Part shown: positions 1-7,460 of the stretch, piece after piece
Numbering within the stretch: the stretch's first letter is position 1
Layout of the letters: each line of letters opens with the position of its first letter
NCBI GenBank assembly: GCA_030635565.1
Contig: DAOVYP010000061.1
Span: forward strand, 1 to 9,154
DNA from: Spirochaeta sp.
GTDB lineage: Bacteria; Spirochaetota; Spirochaetia; DSM-2461
DNA: 9,154 nt
Reading direction: 5' to 3'
Position numbers and translations under genes: made by a program
The notes under the pieces: model-generated
Told to the model about the DNA's origin: nothing
The model's input: the letters and a program-made list of their open reading frames with translations, nothing else
Databases searched by the model: none

Positions 1-628
1 CAACCCAGCAATGATCCATCGCGATTTCTATGAAACGCCGGACTGTGGCAAGATTCCCTCCGAGTACCCGTTCATAATACTCAGAATCCCAGGACTTCAG
101 GTCGATATTCACGGCGTCAATACCTGCCAGCAATTCAGCGGCAGGTTTCGCATTGAGATTGCCGTTTGTTACGAGGACATTTTTTAAACCGGCTTCCGAG
201 GCTTTACCGGCACACTCCACAAGATATTCAAAATGCACGGTTGGTTCGGAATAGGTGTATGCCAGCATACCGGCACCTGATATTACGGCATGTTCAACGA
301 TATCATCAGTTTCGGTGTATCGACCGATGGACGGATCCGCCTGTGCTATATTGTGATTCTGACAGAACGGACAATGAAGATTGCAGCCGGTGAAACCCAC
401 GGACCAGACCATTTCGCCAGGAAGGAAATGATAAAGCGGCTTTTTTTCTATGGGGTCCGGCGACTCAGCGGTAATCATACCGAAGCCCGGTACTTTCAAA
501 GCTCCCGGGACGGCTTTTCTTGCTCTGCAAATGCCGCTCTCTCCGGCGGAAAGAAGACAGACATGGGGACAAAGAAGGCATCTGACCGAACCGTCTTCAA
601 CTGTCCACCATCGTGTTTCAGGTATCAT
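1..628 (-). CDS. amrS: Radical SAM enzyme, AmmeMemoRadiSam type (3' end outside window)
   Basis: The first 209 codons of this gene are present; the rest runs off the left edge. The N-terminus has a Cys cluster at residues 17, 20, 24 and 34 (CLLCPHVC followed by SGIC), typical of the AmmeMemoRadiSam radical SAM family, formerly annotated as pyruvate formate-lyase activating enzyme homologues. The radical SAM motif C-x3-C-x2-C is at Cys82, Cys86 and Cys89 (GCNLHCPFCQN) and should bind the 4Fe-4S cluster that cleaves SAM. Further family-like segments are YTYSEPT (124-130), VTNG (153-156) and NIDLKSW (174-180). The ATG (628-626) lies one base after the metK stop codon (632-630) and has no clear Shine-Dalgarno, so translation is probably coupled to metK. 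The substrate is unknown; the family usually occurs in genomes with MEMO1-like and AMMECR1-like proteins, none of which is seen here. A glycyl-radical-enzyme activase is the main alternative, but the N-terminal Cys cluster argues against it. Confidence 0.85.
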   Translation of the reverse strand, partial: MIPETRWWTVEDGSVRCLLCPHVCLLSAGESGICRARKAVPGALKVPGFGMITAESPDPIEKKPLYHFLPGEMVWSVGFTGCNLHCPFCQNHNIAQADPSIGRYTETDDIVEHAVISGAGMLAYTYSEPTVHFEYLVECAGKASEAGLKNVLVTNGNLNAKPAAELLAGIDAVNIDLKSWDSEYYERVLGGNLATVRRFIEIAMDHCWV

Positions 629-629
629 G

Positions 630-1793
630 TCAGCCCAGGTAGTTTCTGATGTCGTCAACCTTGTCGGTAGATTCCCATGGGAATCCGGCACGGCCGAAAT
701 GGCCGTATGCCGCCGTTTTTTTGTAAATGGGGCGTTTGAGGTTCAGTGATTCGATGATTCCGGCCGGAGTGAGGCTGAATATCTCAGGAAGTGAGTTTTC
801 GATTGCAATATCCTCAATCTTACCTGTGCCGAATGTGTTTACATAAATGGAAACTGGATCGGCAACGCCGATGGCATAGGCCAGTTGTATTTCAATTTCA
901 TCGGCGATATCTGCAGCTACAAGGTTCTTGGCGATATAGCGGGCCATGTAGGCCGCCGAGCGGTCGACTTTTGAGGGATCCTTACCTGAGAATGCACCAC
1001 CTCCATGACGTGAATAGCCCCCGTAAGTGTCAACGATGATTTTTCTCCCGGTAAGACCTGCATCTCCCTTCGGACCGCCGATAACGAACCTTCCGGTCGG
1101 GTTGATATGATAAATAGTCTTGTCACTGAGTAATTCCTCTGGAAGGGAAGGGCGAATTACGGTTTCAATCAGCCCTTCCTGAACGGTTGAATGAGTCACT
1201 TCCTCCCGGTGCTGATGGGACATGACAACGGTATCAATGTGAACGGGTTTACCCCCGGCGTAACGTACGGTAACCTGACATTTACCGTCGGGTCGAAGAA
1301 AATCCAGGAGACCGGATTTTCTCACCTCCGCCGCTTTTTTCATGATGTGATGAGAATACTGAATGGGAGCCGGCATCAGCTCATCGGTCTGACGGCATGC
1401 ATAACCGAACATGAGTCCCTGATCTCCGGCACCCTGTTCCGCGTGAAGACCCACGCCTGTAGTGACACCCTGGGATATATCTTCGGATTGAGGCTTGATA
1501 ACCGATAGGACCGAGCAGGAAATATTATCTATACCGTCCGCCGGGTCGTCATATCCGATATCTCCCAGTACTTCACGGGCCGTCTGAAGTATATCGATAT
1601 AGCCTTCGGTGGTGATTTCGCCTCCGACCAGAATGAGTCCTGTTGATGTGAAACATTCGCAGGCGACCCGGGATTCCGTATCTTCAGCCAGGGCTTTATC
1701 CAGAATCGCATCAGAAATGATATCGCATATTTTGTCCGGATGACCCTCACCGACGCTTTCTGAAGTAAAAATAAAACTGTCCCGATAACTCAT
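630..1793 (-). CDS. metK: S-adenosylmethionine synthetase
   Basis: This cytosolic enzyme makes SAM from methionine and ATP, releasing phosphate and pyrophosphate. The 387 residues are full length for the family, which is about 380-400 residues long. The ATP/methionine-binding N-terminus GHPDKICD is at residues 17-24, the first family signature GAGDQG at 121-126, and the second, glycine-rich signature [16 protein letters not shown] at 264-279. The C-terminus has FPWEST (371-376), the usual ending region. No key residue appears missing. The gene is third in a minus-strand cluster, 51 bases after the receiver/PilZ-like gene, and is followed after one base by the radical SAM gene. The 51-base upstream gap is too short for a SAM riboswitch. 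It instead holds a promoter-like sequence ending at the ATG, and no good Shine-Dalgarno is present. The start is fixed by homology: [21 protein letters not shown] aligns with the usual N-terminus. Confidence 0.98.
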   Translation of the reverse strand: MSYRDSFIFTSESVGEGHPDKICDIISDAILDKALAEDTESRVACECFTSTGLILVGGEITTEGYIDILQTAREVLGDIGYDDPADGIDNISCSVLSVIKPQSEDISQGVTTGVGLHAEQGAGDQGLMFGYACRQTDELMPAPIQYSHHIMKKAAEVRKSGLLDFLRPDGKCQVTVRYAGGKPVHIDTVVMSHQHREEVTHSTVQEGLIETVIRPSLPEELLSDKTIYHINPTGRFVIGGPKGDAGLTGRKIIVDTYGGYSRHGGGAFSGKDPSKVDRSAAYMARYIAKNLVAADIADEIEIQLAYAIGVADPVSIYVNTFGTGKIEDIAIENSLPEIFSLTPAGIIESLNLKRPIYKKTAAYGHFGRAGFPWESTDKVDDIRNYLG

Positions 1794-1799
1794 GGAGAG

Positions 1800-1828
1800 A
1801 CTCTACGATCATGTCTCGGGTGCGTCAA
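1800..1828 (-). promoter_or_regulatory. Putative sigma70-type promoter of metK
   Basis: On the minus strand TTGACG (1828-1823, 5 of 6 matches to TTGACA) is followed after exactly 17 bases by TAGAGT (1805-1800, 4 of 6 matches to TATAAT). Counting seven bases from the end of the -10 box puts the expected transcription start at 1793, the A of the metK ATG. That would give a leaderless mRNA, which fits the lack of a Shine-Dalgarno in front of metK. The -10 box is imperfect, so this remains a prediction; metK could also be read from the upstream genes. Confidence 0.45.
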
Positions 1829-1844
1829 GAAGTAACGAGAAAAA

Positions 1845-2558
1845 CTATACTATGGCGACGTGCAGATCCATTTCATCCATTAAGCTCCGGAATCCGTCTT
1901 CCGCAAATTCGATGAATGCCAGGGCCAGTGTACCGGAATTTCTGATGATCCTTGCTCTGAGGGAGAGCAGCGACTGACCGGCTCTCATGGAACCTCCGTC
2001 GATTACAGTTCCGGTATCCAGACCTGTGATATCATCGGGATCATCCGGACGAAACACGCCACCGGCTGGTGACAGTTCAGTGAAACGCCCGGAAATCATC
2101 CGGAAGTCGAGTGGGTGGCGGAATATGAAGGAAACACGATCCTCATCTCCCGGTACCCATGAGAACAACCTGGATCGTTCCGGAGGTGCTTTGTACCGGC
2201 TGATCCTGTTGTCCAGATCCCTGAAATCGTCAACCGTTTCCAGACGCTCCGGGTAAAGAAGATTTACACCGAGGAAGGCAGCCTTGTCGGCTTCCTCCGT
2301 ATCAAAGGCATCATCGACGGTAAGGATAACAACAGCATCGGCCCTGTCCCGGGTATCACGAATCTGTTTAACAATGAGTTTCCAATGTCTGGGGTAGTCT
2401 GATGTACTGCAGATCAAGACGTCGGGAAAAATTTCATCCAGATTGTCCATGGCCTTAAGAGGATGAGTGTATTGAACAATCGTATAGCCCGATGTTCCAA
2501 AAAATGAATTGAATCTTATTTTAAGAGTTTTATCCTGGGCAACTATCATGATAATCAA
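1845..2558 (-). CDS. Receiver-like plus PilZ-like domain protein, function unknown
   Basis: This 237-residue soluble protein has two parts. Residues 4-122 resemble a response-regulator receiver (beta strand MIVAQD, PDVLIC at 45-50, VVILT at 76-80). However, the usual phospho-acceptor Asp after the third strand appears replaced (ICSTSDYP), and the conserved Lys before Pro is Tyr (LYPE, 101-104), so it looks like a pseudo-receiver. Residues about 138-237 look like a PilZ domain: GRFTELSPAGGVF (157-169) matches the D/N-x-S-x-x-G-G core with Glu in the first position. No clear RxxxR arginine motif for cyclic-di-GMP is visible, so ligand binding is doubtful. There is no signal peptide or membrane segment. 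The TTG at 2558 is preferred over the ATG at 2549 because AAGGAG (2575-2570) lies 11 bases before TTG but 20 before ATG. Only 7 bases separate it from the upstream exported-protein gene. The domain calls rest on reading by eye; PilZ is the less certain. Confidence 0.75.
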   Translation of the reverse strand: MIIMIVAQDKTLKIRFNSFFGTSGYTIVQYTHPLKAMDNLDEIFPDVLICSTSDYPRHWKLIVKQIRDTRDRADAVVILTVDDAFDTEEADKAAFLGVNLLYPERLETVDDFRDLDNRISRYKAPPERSRLFSWVPGDEDRVSFIFRHPLDFRMISGRFTELSPAGGVFRPDDPDDITGLDTGTVIDGGSMRAGQSLLSLRARIIRNSGTLALAFIEFAEDGFRSLMDEMDLHVAIV

Positions 2559-2565
2559 TTGAATA

Positions 2566-3924
2566 CTATCTCCTTACAATGGACGTATCATATCGCACAA
2601 CCTGCCATCGTTCATCGGGTTCGGGGGTTTTTTCCAGCCGGAACGTGTAGATGGTGTGTTGATCCATCGGCCTATCGGCTGTACTGAAAGTTCTGATGTT
2701 TTCAACGGTAACAGTACCTTCTGATTCCGTGTAGCTCACTCGGGTAATTTTCCAGGATTCGATATCACTCAGCGGTTGTCTTTCTTCATCCAATTGACCT
2801 GATATCAGCTTGTTGCGGTAATCGGTGAGTAACCTTCGGTGCTCTGTGTAACTCATATCTTTCCATGTGTCCCTGTATTCAGGCAGATTACGAATCAGAT
2901 CAGTTGTATCATAGTAACGAAGCGCAATTTCCCAGTCACCTCTCTGAACGGCTCTCAGAAGCTCTGAAACCACATCAGGCGGGTTCAGGTCCAGACGGCC
3001 GTAAGTGGCGGGATCCACATCACCGGCGGACAGCGCCTCAACTCTCCGTATCTGCCAGTATCCCTCAGGATTGTGGAGGTAAAAGCGCAAATCTCTGATA
3101 AAACGTTCTCCATAGGGTTCATAGGAAGCTTTGAGCCTGACTCTTGCTTCCCGGGTGAATACCTGGGATGAAATAAGTTCCAACGATGTCACCGGATGTT
3201 CGAATCCGGGAATAGTGTTCCAGGACCCTTCTCTCAGTGAGTTCTCAAGGCTTTCGACGTCATCGATCAAAAGGGATATTCGGGTCAGAGATTCAAAATC
3301 GAGATAGAGCATCGCCCGGTTGAATCGTGAGTCCCTGCGATTTTCCAGAGTTTCCCTGACAATGCTCCAGGGATCGAGGTCCCTTCTGATAAGTGCATTG
3401 CGGACTTCCATGTCGAGTTCATCTTCCCACCGTCTTTCAGCATCAGGCAGCACAGAAAGATCGAGTACCGAGTCGGCCTGTACGGCGATGGAATTCTGAT
3501 TTTTCATTTGAGGATAGAAAGAGCCTGTCAGTCTGTACTGTCCTGGTTTGGAAAGATCGACCCAGTCATTCAATTGTACGGTAATAGACAGGTCCTGTCC
3601 CGGGGCCAGGTGGATCACCCGGTAAGCACCTCTTTCGTTCTGAGACGATGCGTATCCTTCGGCAAGAGGCATGGGTTCACCGGTAAGCGACCTCAGATCG
3701 AAACCGAAACTCTGTCGCGGATCATCCGCAAGGTAGATTGTCACATCATTGGAATTATCATGATTCACGGGGTTGGACATGGTGAGTTTCAATTTAATCT
3801 CATCATCATTCCCGGGATAATAGATATTCTTGTCGTGATAACGTATGCTGAAACGCACATCCGCCTGGGCGGAAAAAACCGCTGTTAAAGCGAAGAGAAA
3901 TAATAATGTCAATCGGCGTACCAT
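2566..3924 (-). CDS. Exported protein of unknown function, Ig-like N-terminus and NTF2-like segments
   Basis: I do not recognise this 452-residue protein. It begins with a signal peptide: basic MVRR, a hydrophobic core (residues 5-17), and an A-Q-A cleavage site after residue 21. There is no lipobox Cys, so the mature protein is probably periplasmic or secreted. Residues about 24-158 look like a beta-sandwich, Ig-like domain (alternating strands, LAPGQDLSITVQLNDW, then KPGQYRLTGSFYP). A charged helical stretch follows (165-230). Two later segments each end with a similar strand, GYWQIRRVE (288-296) and ERWQVVRYD (438-446), as in NTF2-like folds, suggesting two such modules. There are no catalytic motifs or membrane anchor beyond the signal peptide. 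The ATG follows GAGGGGGG with three bases between, a usable binding site. It is the first gene of the minus-strand cluster, divergent from mfd and just upstream of the receiver/PilZ-like gene. The domain assignments are fold guesses only. Confidence 0.85.
   Translation of the reverse strand: MVRRLTLLFLFALTAVFSAQADVRFSIRYHDKNIYYPGNDDEIKLKLTMSNPVNHDNSNDVTIYLADDPRQSFGFDLRSLTGEPMPLAEGYASSQNERGAYRVIHLAPGQDLSITVQLNDWVDLSKPGQYRLTGSFYPQMKNQNSIAVQADSVLDLSVLPDAERRWEDELDMEVRNALIRRDLDPWSIVRETLENRRDSRFNRAMLYLDFESLTRISLLIDDVESLENSLREGSWNTIPGFEHPVTSLELISSQVFTREARVRLKASYEPYGERFIRDLRFYLHNPEGYWQIRRVEALSAGDVDPATYGRLDLNPPDVVSELLRAVQRGDWEIALRYYDTTDLIRNLPEYRDTWKDMSYTEHRRLLTDYRNKLISGQLDEERQPLSDIESWKITRVSYTESEGTVTVENIRTFSTADRPMDQHTIYTFRLEKTPEPDERWQVVRYDTSIVRR
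2570..2575 (-). promoter_or_regulatory. Ribosome binding site selecting a TTG start
   Basis: AAGGAG on the minus strand lies inside the last codons of the exported-protein gene. It is 11 bases from the TTG at 2558 and 20 bases from the in-frame ATG at 2549, so the spacing favours TTG initiation. Its position within the upstream gene also implies coupled translation of the two genes. Confidence 0.7.
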
Positions 3925-4011
3925 GGGCCCCCCTCGAGGGTCGTGGTTTATGAGGCTTGTTCAAAATAAATTGAAAAGGCCCCTTTCTAAGAAAAATATC
4001 GGTAAGTCTCT
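3925..4011. promoter_or_regulatory. Divergent intergenic region between the exported-protein gene and mfd
   Basis: These 87 bases separate two genes that start back to back, so promoters for both should lie here. The middle (3961-3999) is A+T-rich. For mfd, TTGAAA (3971-3976) is a possible -35, but the sequence 17 bases on (AAATAT) is a poor -10. For the minus strand, CATAAA (3952-3947) is a possible -10 without a good -35. Neither is convincing. Next to the minus-strand start are two adjoining palindromes, GGGCCC (3925-3930) and CCCTCGAGGG (3931-3940), which overlap its ribosome binding site. Confidence 0.4.
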
Positions 4012-7000
4012 ATGCTGAATCAATTCAAATCATCATTGGATAATGCGTTATCATCTATTGCCGACTGGAAAGCCCTGAGGAGTGACTGGTCGGAGGGACG
4101 TTTCCCACTGCAGCTTACCGGTGTCAGGGGTGTATGGACGGCGGCCATTCTCTCGAAACTGGCTTCACTCACCGGCGGACCTCTGTTGGTGGTTGCACCG
4201 GATGAACCCGAAGCCCAGGCTCTGGCCTCTGACCTTGCTTTGTTCACCGATGCCGTATCCCACTTCCCGTGGTGGGGAACCATGCTGTATCGAGGCGTAT
4301 CACCCCAGGCGGCCATTTTCGGTAAACGGGCCAATGTTCTGGCCGAACTGGCTTCCGGTGAGCGGAAAATCGTTGTCACATCCCTGAGGGCTGCCCTGGG
4401 CCTCGTTCCGCCCCCCCGGACCATCAGGGAATCTCTGACAACATTGGAAGTTGGAGGAACTATCGATCCGACGAAGATTGAAGAGCGCCTTCACAGATTC
4501 GGATACATCCGTGTACCCCGAGTCAGCGTTCCAGGAGAGTTCGCCCTCAGAGGTGAAGTTCTGGATGTTGCGCCTCTTGGCGAAAGCGAGGCGGTGCGAA
4601 TCGTGTTCGCCTGGGACGAGGTGGAGAAAATTCACCTTTTTGATACTTTGACACAGGCTTCATCCGAAACTCTTGACCACATAACCCTGCATCCTCTGCG
4701 GGAAGTTGTCTGGGATCAATCCGCTGTTTCGGCTCTCAGGAACAATCTGCCGGATGAAGCTTTCGAGGAAGTCCTCGAAGCTTTGGAGACTGGTCGGGAC
4801 TGGCGTGGTGAGGAACTCTTTTATCCTCTGGCATTCGAGAGCCGTACCACGCTGCAGGATTATCTTTCTGACCGCTCGGCCACTGTTTTCCTCGATATCG
4901 AAAGGCTCGAGGTCGCCGAAGGCAACATGCGTAAGGAGTACGATGAGCTGTACACCAGGGCTGTTGATCAGGGCATGGCGATTCCATCCCCCGATACCCT
5001 GACCGCTGATCTGAGTTCTTTCATCGAATCCCGAAAACGCCGGCTCGTGATCCGAACACTCCGTAAAGAGGGTGAGTCGGGCATCTATCATATTCCCTGT
5101 GAACCCGGCCGATCCTTCTTCGGAAATATTTCTTTCATGAAGGAAGAACTCGCCATTCTGGAAGAGCAGGACTTCAATATCTATATCTTTGCCGAAAGCG
5201 AATCCCAATCGCAGCGTATCGGCTATCTTCTCAGGGATCAGGAAAAGGTGCATGTGGGCCCGGCGATTTTATCGGCCGGTTTCCTGCTGCCCGATGCAAA
5301 GATACTGGTGATTCAGGAGAATGAGATATTCGGGCGGCGCAAGAGACCGCCGGCTTCAGTCACAAGAGCCAAAAGCGCAGTTATAGAATCATTCGTTGAT
5401 CTGGATCCCGGGGATCTGGTGGTACACATAAACTACGGAATCGGACGATTTCAGGGTATCAAACGTATCAAGGCGGCAGGAGCCGAACGGGACTACATCA
5501 CGCTGCGGTACGGGGATGAGGAGACAATTTTCATCCCTATCGAACAGGTTAACCTGATACAGCGTTACATCGGTCAGGAAGGCCGCAAGCCCCGGCTCGA
5601 CCGAATCGGCGGTCCGTCCTGGGAGAAAAAAAAGGCAAGGGTGAAGAAGTCCGTCGCCGATCTCGCCGACAGGCTGGTTAAACTTTATGCCCGCAGGCAA
5701 ACAACTCTCGGTTATGCCTTCCCGAAAGACGACGATTTTCAGATCAGTTTCGAGGCCGCTTTCCCCTGGCAGGAAACCGCGGACCAGCTTACCGTCATCG
5801 CTGAGGTTAAGGACGATATGGAATCACCCAAACCGATGGATCGACTCGTATGCGGGGACGTGGGGTACGGAAAAACCGAAATCGCGATGAGGGCCGCTTT
5901 CAAATCAGTCCTTGGAGGCCGCCAGGTGGCATACCTCTGTCCAACCACCATCCTGGCGGAACAGCATCACGAAAGTTTCACCGAAAGGTTCAAACGATTT
6001 CCGGTCACAGTCGGGATGCTCAGCAGATTCGTGCCACCTTCCGAGCGAAAAAGAATACTCCAGGGGCTTGAAAGCGGTGAGATAGACGTTGTTATCGGCA
6101 CTCATCGCATCCTTTCCAAAGACGTCAAATTCAAGAATCTGGGACTGATGATTATCGACGAAGAGCAGCGATTCGGTGTCAGGGACAAGGAGAAGCTCAA
6201 GGAGCTCAAGGCATCAGTTGATTGTCTGACCCTGTCCGCGACTCCGATCCCCAGGACCCTTCACATGTCACTGGTGAAGATCCGGGACATGTCGCTAATC
6301 AATACAGCGCCGAGCAACCGGCTTCCCATCGAAACTTTCATACAGGAGTTCGAACCCGAACTCGTTTCCAGGGCCATTCGCAGGGAAGTTGAGCGGGGAG
6401 GGCAGGTATTCTTCCTTCACAATCGTGTAGAGACTCTTGCACATGTTCAAACCTTCCTCCGGGACCTCGTTCCCGAGGTATTCGTTGAAATTGCTCACGG
6501 CCAGATGTCCGCCCGTCAGCTCGAGGACGTCATGCATCGTTTTGTTCACGGAGCGTTCCAGGTGCTGGTGTCAACAACCATCATCGAAAACGGCATTGAC
6601 ATTCCCAATGTCAATACAATCATCATTGATCGTGCGGATATGTACGGTATCAGCCAGCTATACCAGCTCCGGGGCCGTGTCGGCCGCTCCGGGCGTCTGG
6701 CTTACGCTTTCCTCCTTTACCCTGAAGACCGGGAAATCAGCGAATTGGCCATAAAAAGGCTTCAGGTTATCAGTGATTTCACCGAGCTGGGTTCGGGCTT
6801 CAAGATTGCAATGAAAGATCTCGAAGTCCGCGGAGCCGGAAATCTTCTTGGCTCCGAGCAGTCCGGAGACGTCTATGCCGTTGGTTTCGATCTTTATCTC
6901 CGTCTCCTGGAAGATGCCATAAGGGAACGAACCACTGAAGATCAGGGAGAAGAAATTCCGGAGACCTATCTTGAGCTGGACTACTCCGGCTACATTCCCG

Positions 7001-7398
7001 ATACGTACATCAGTGATGCATCCGAGAAAATGGAAGTCTATAAGAAAATCGCTGCGGTTGGAGAAGATGCCGACCTTGAACGGCTCCATGCTGAACTGCA
7101 TGACCGCTTCGGACCCCTGCCCGATGAAGTTCACAGCCTTATTTCAATGTCGGAGATCCGTATCATCTGCCGGAAGCTGAAAGTTACCAATCTCAAGGAG
7201 CGGAAAGGCAATGTCCAGATTACCTTCGGCAAGGTTTCCCTCATCTCGGTTGACAAGGTTATGAACCTGATGAAGACCGCGGGAGGCCGGGTGAAACTGA
7301 ATCCCGCCAGACCCGATGGACTTCTTATGGAAACAGGGGACATCGGCCTCAAGGAAAAATCGGAGTTTATCAAGGAAAGACTGGAAATGCTTCTGTAG
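4012..7398 (+). CDS. mfd: Transcription-repair coupling factor
   Basis: Mfd is a DNA translocase that pushes stalled RNA polymerase off damaged template and recruits UvrA for nucleotide excision repair. The 1128 residues are full length (E. coli Mfd is about 1150). In order: a UvrB-homologous N-terminus with the UvrA-contact region around FALRGEVLDVAPLG (177-190); the RNA-polymerase-interacting domain starting DLDPGDLVVHINYGIGRF (463-480); and a superfamily 2 motor with Walker A GDVGYGKTE (615-623, Lys621), DEEQ box (716-719), SAT (742-744), STTIIENGIDIP (854-865) and GRVGRSGR (888-895, arginine finger region). The RecG-type translocation segment ELGSGFKIAMKDLEVRGAGNLLG (925-947) and the C-terminal autoinhibitory domain (about 985-1128) follow. 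Every motor motif looks intact. The gene opens the plus-strand block, divergent from the exported-protein gene. The ATG has no strong Shine-Dalgarno (only GGTAAG nearby), but the N-terminus fits family length. No terminator follows the stop codon. Confidence 0.98.
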   Translation: MLNQFKSSLDNALSSIADWKALRSDWSEGRFPLQLTGVRGVWTAAILSKLASLTGGPLLVVAPDEPEAQALASDLALFTDAVSHFPWWGTMLYRGVSPQAAIFGKRANVLAELASGERKIVVTSLRAALGLVPPPRTIRESLTTLEVGGTIDPTKIEERLHRFGYIRVPRVSVPGEFALRGEVLDVAPLGESEAVRIVFAWDEVEKIHLFDTLTQASSETLDHITLHPLREVVWDQSAVSALRNNLPDEAFEEVLEALETGRDWRGEELFYPLAFESRTTLQDYLSDRSATVFLDIERLEVAEGNMRKEYDELYTRAVDQGMAIPSPDTLTADLSSFIESRKRRLVIRTLRKEGESGIYHIPCEPGRSFFGNISFMKEELAILEEQDFNIYIFAESESQSQRIGYLLRDQEKVHVGPAILSAGFLLPDAKILVIQENEIFGRRKRPPASVTRAKSAVIESFVDLDPGDLVVHINYGIGRFQGIKRIKAAGAERDYITLRYGDEETIFIPIEQVNLIQRYIGQEGRKPRLDRIGGPSWEKKKARVKKSVADLADRLVKLYARRQTTLGYAFPKDDDFQISFEAAFPWQETADQLTVIAEVKDDMESPKPMDRLVCGDVGYGKTEIAMRAAFKSVLGGRQVAYLCPTTILAEQHHESFTERFKRFPVTVGMLSRFVPPSERKRILQGLESGEIDVVIGTHRILSKDVKFKNLGLMIIDEEQRFGVRDKEKLKELKASVDCLTLSATPIPRTLHMSLVKIRDMSLINTAPSNRLPIETFIQEFEPELVSRAIRREVERGGQVFFLHNRVETLAHVQTFLRDLVPEVFVEIAHGQMSARQLEDVMHRFVHGAFQVLVSTTIIENGIDIPNVNTIIIDRADMYGISQLYQLRGRVGRSGRLAYAFLLYPEDREISELAIKRLQVISDFTELGSGFKIAMKDLEVRGAGNLLGSEQSGDVYAVGFDLYLRLLEDAIRERTTEDQGEEIPETYLELDYSGYIPDTYISDASEKMEVYKKIAAVGEDADLERLHAELHDRFGPLPDEVHSLISMSEIRIICRKLKVTNLKERKGNVQITFGKVSLISVDKVMNLMKTAGGRVKLNPARPDGLLMETGDIGLKEKSEFIKERLEMLL

Positions 7399-7414
7399 CA
7401 TCAGATTCCACCAT

Positions 7415-7442
7415 TTGACTCAATCCCTGTCCGACATATAAC
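7415..7442 (+). promoter_or_regulatory. Putative sigma70-type promoter of trmB and the citrate synthase gene
   Basis: TTGACT (7415-7420, 5 of 6 matches) and TATAAC (7437-7442, 5 of 6 matches) are 16 bases apart in the 52-base gap between mfd and trmB. The expected start of transcription falls between 7446 (G) and 7451, the A of the trmB ATG. The mRNA leader would then be zero to five bases, and no Shine-Dalgarno is present. This is the best promoter-like sequence in the window. Confidence 0.6.
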
Positions 7443-7460
7443 ATAGCTCCATGTCCGACA
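7428..7460 (+). repeat. Direct repeat TGTCCGACA flanking the trmB -10 box
   Basis: The nonamer TGTCCGACA occurs at 7428-7436 and again at 7452-7460, 24 bases apart start to start. The first copy sits in the promoter spacer and the second covers trmB codons 1 to 4. The arrangement could be an operator or chance; the second copy is coding (Met-Ser-Asp). Confidence 0.5.

Noticed and set aside
290..749. Plus-strand open frames opposite the radical SAM gene and the end of metK
   Set aside because: They overlap conserved motifs of the minus-strand genes in the wrong sense and show no protein-family features.
1794..1844. Possible SAM riboswitch or attenuator before metK
   Set aside because: The gap is 51 bases, too short for known SAM riboswitches, and contains only a weak 5-bp stem (GAGAC 1797-1801 with GTCTC 1813-1817) with no U-run.
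3971..3999. mfd promoter TTGAAA-N17-AAATAT
   Set aside because: The -35 is acceptable but the -10 matches only 3 of 6 positions, so it was not listed as a separate promoter.
4660..5253. 197-codon open frame on the minus strand inside mfd
   Set aside because: It is antisense to conserved Mfd sequence and its translation has no recognisable family features.
7399..7450. Terminator after mfd
   Set aside because: No inverted repeat followed by a T-run is present; the gap instead contains a promoter-like sequence.
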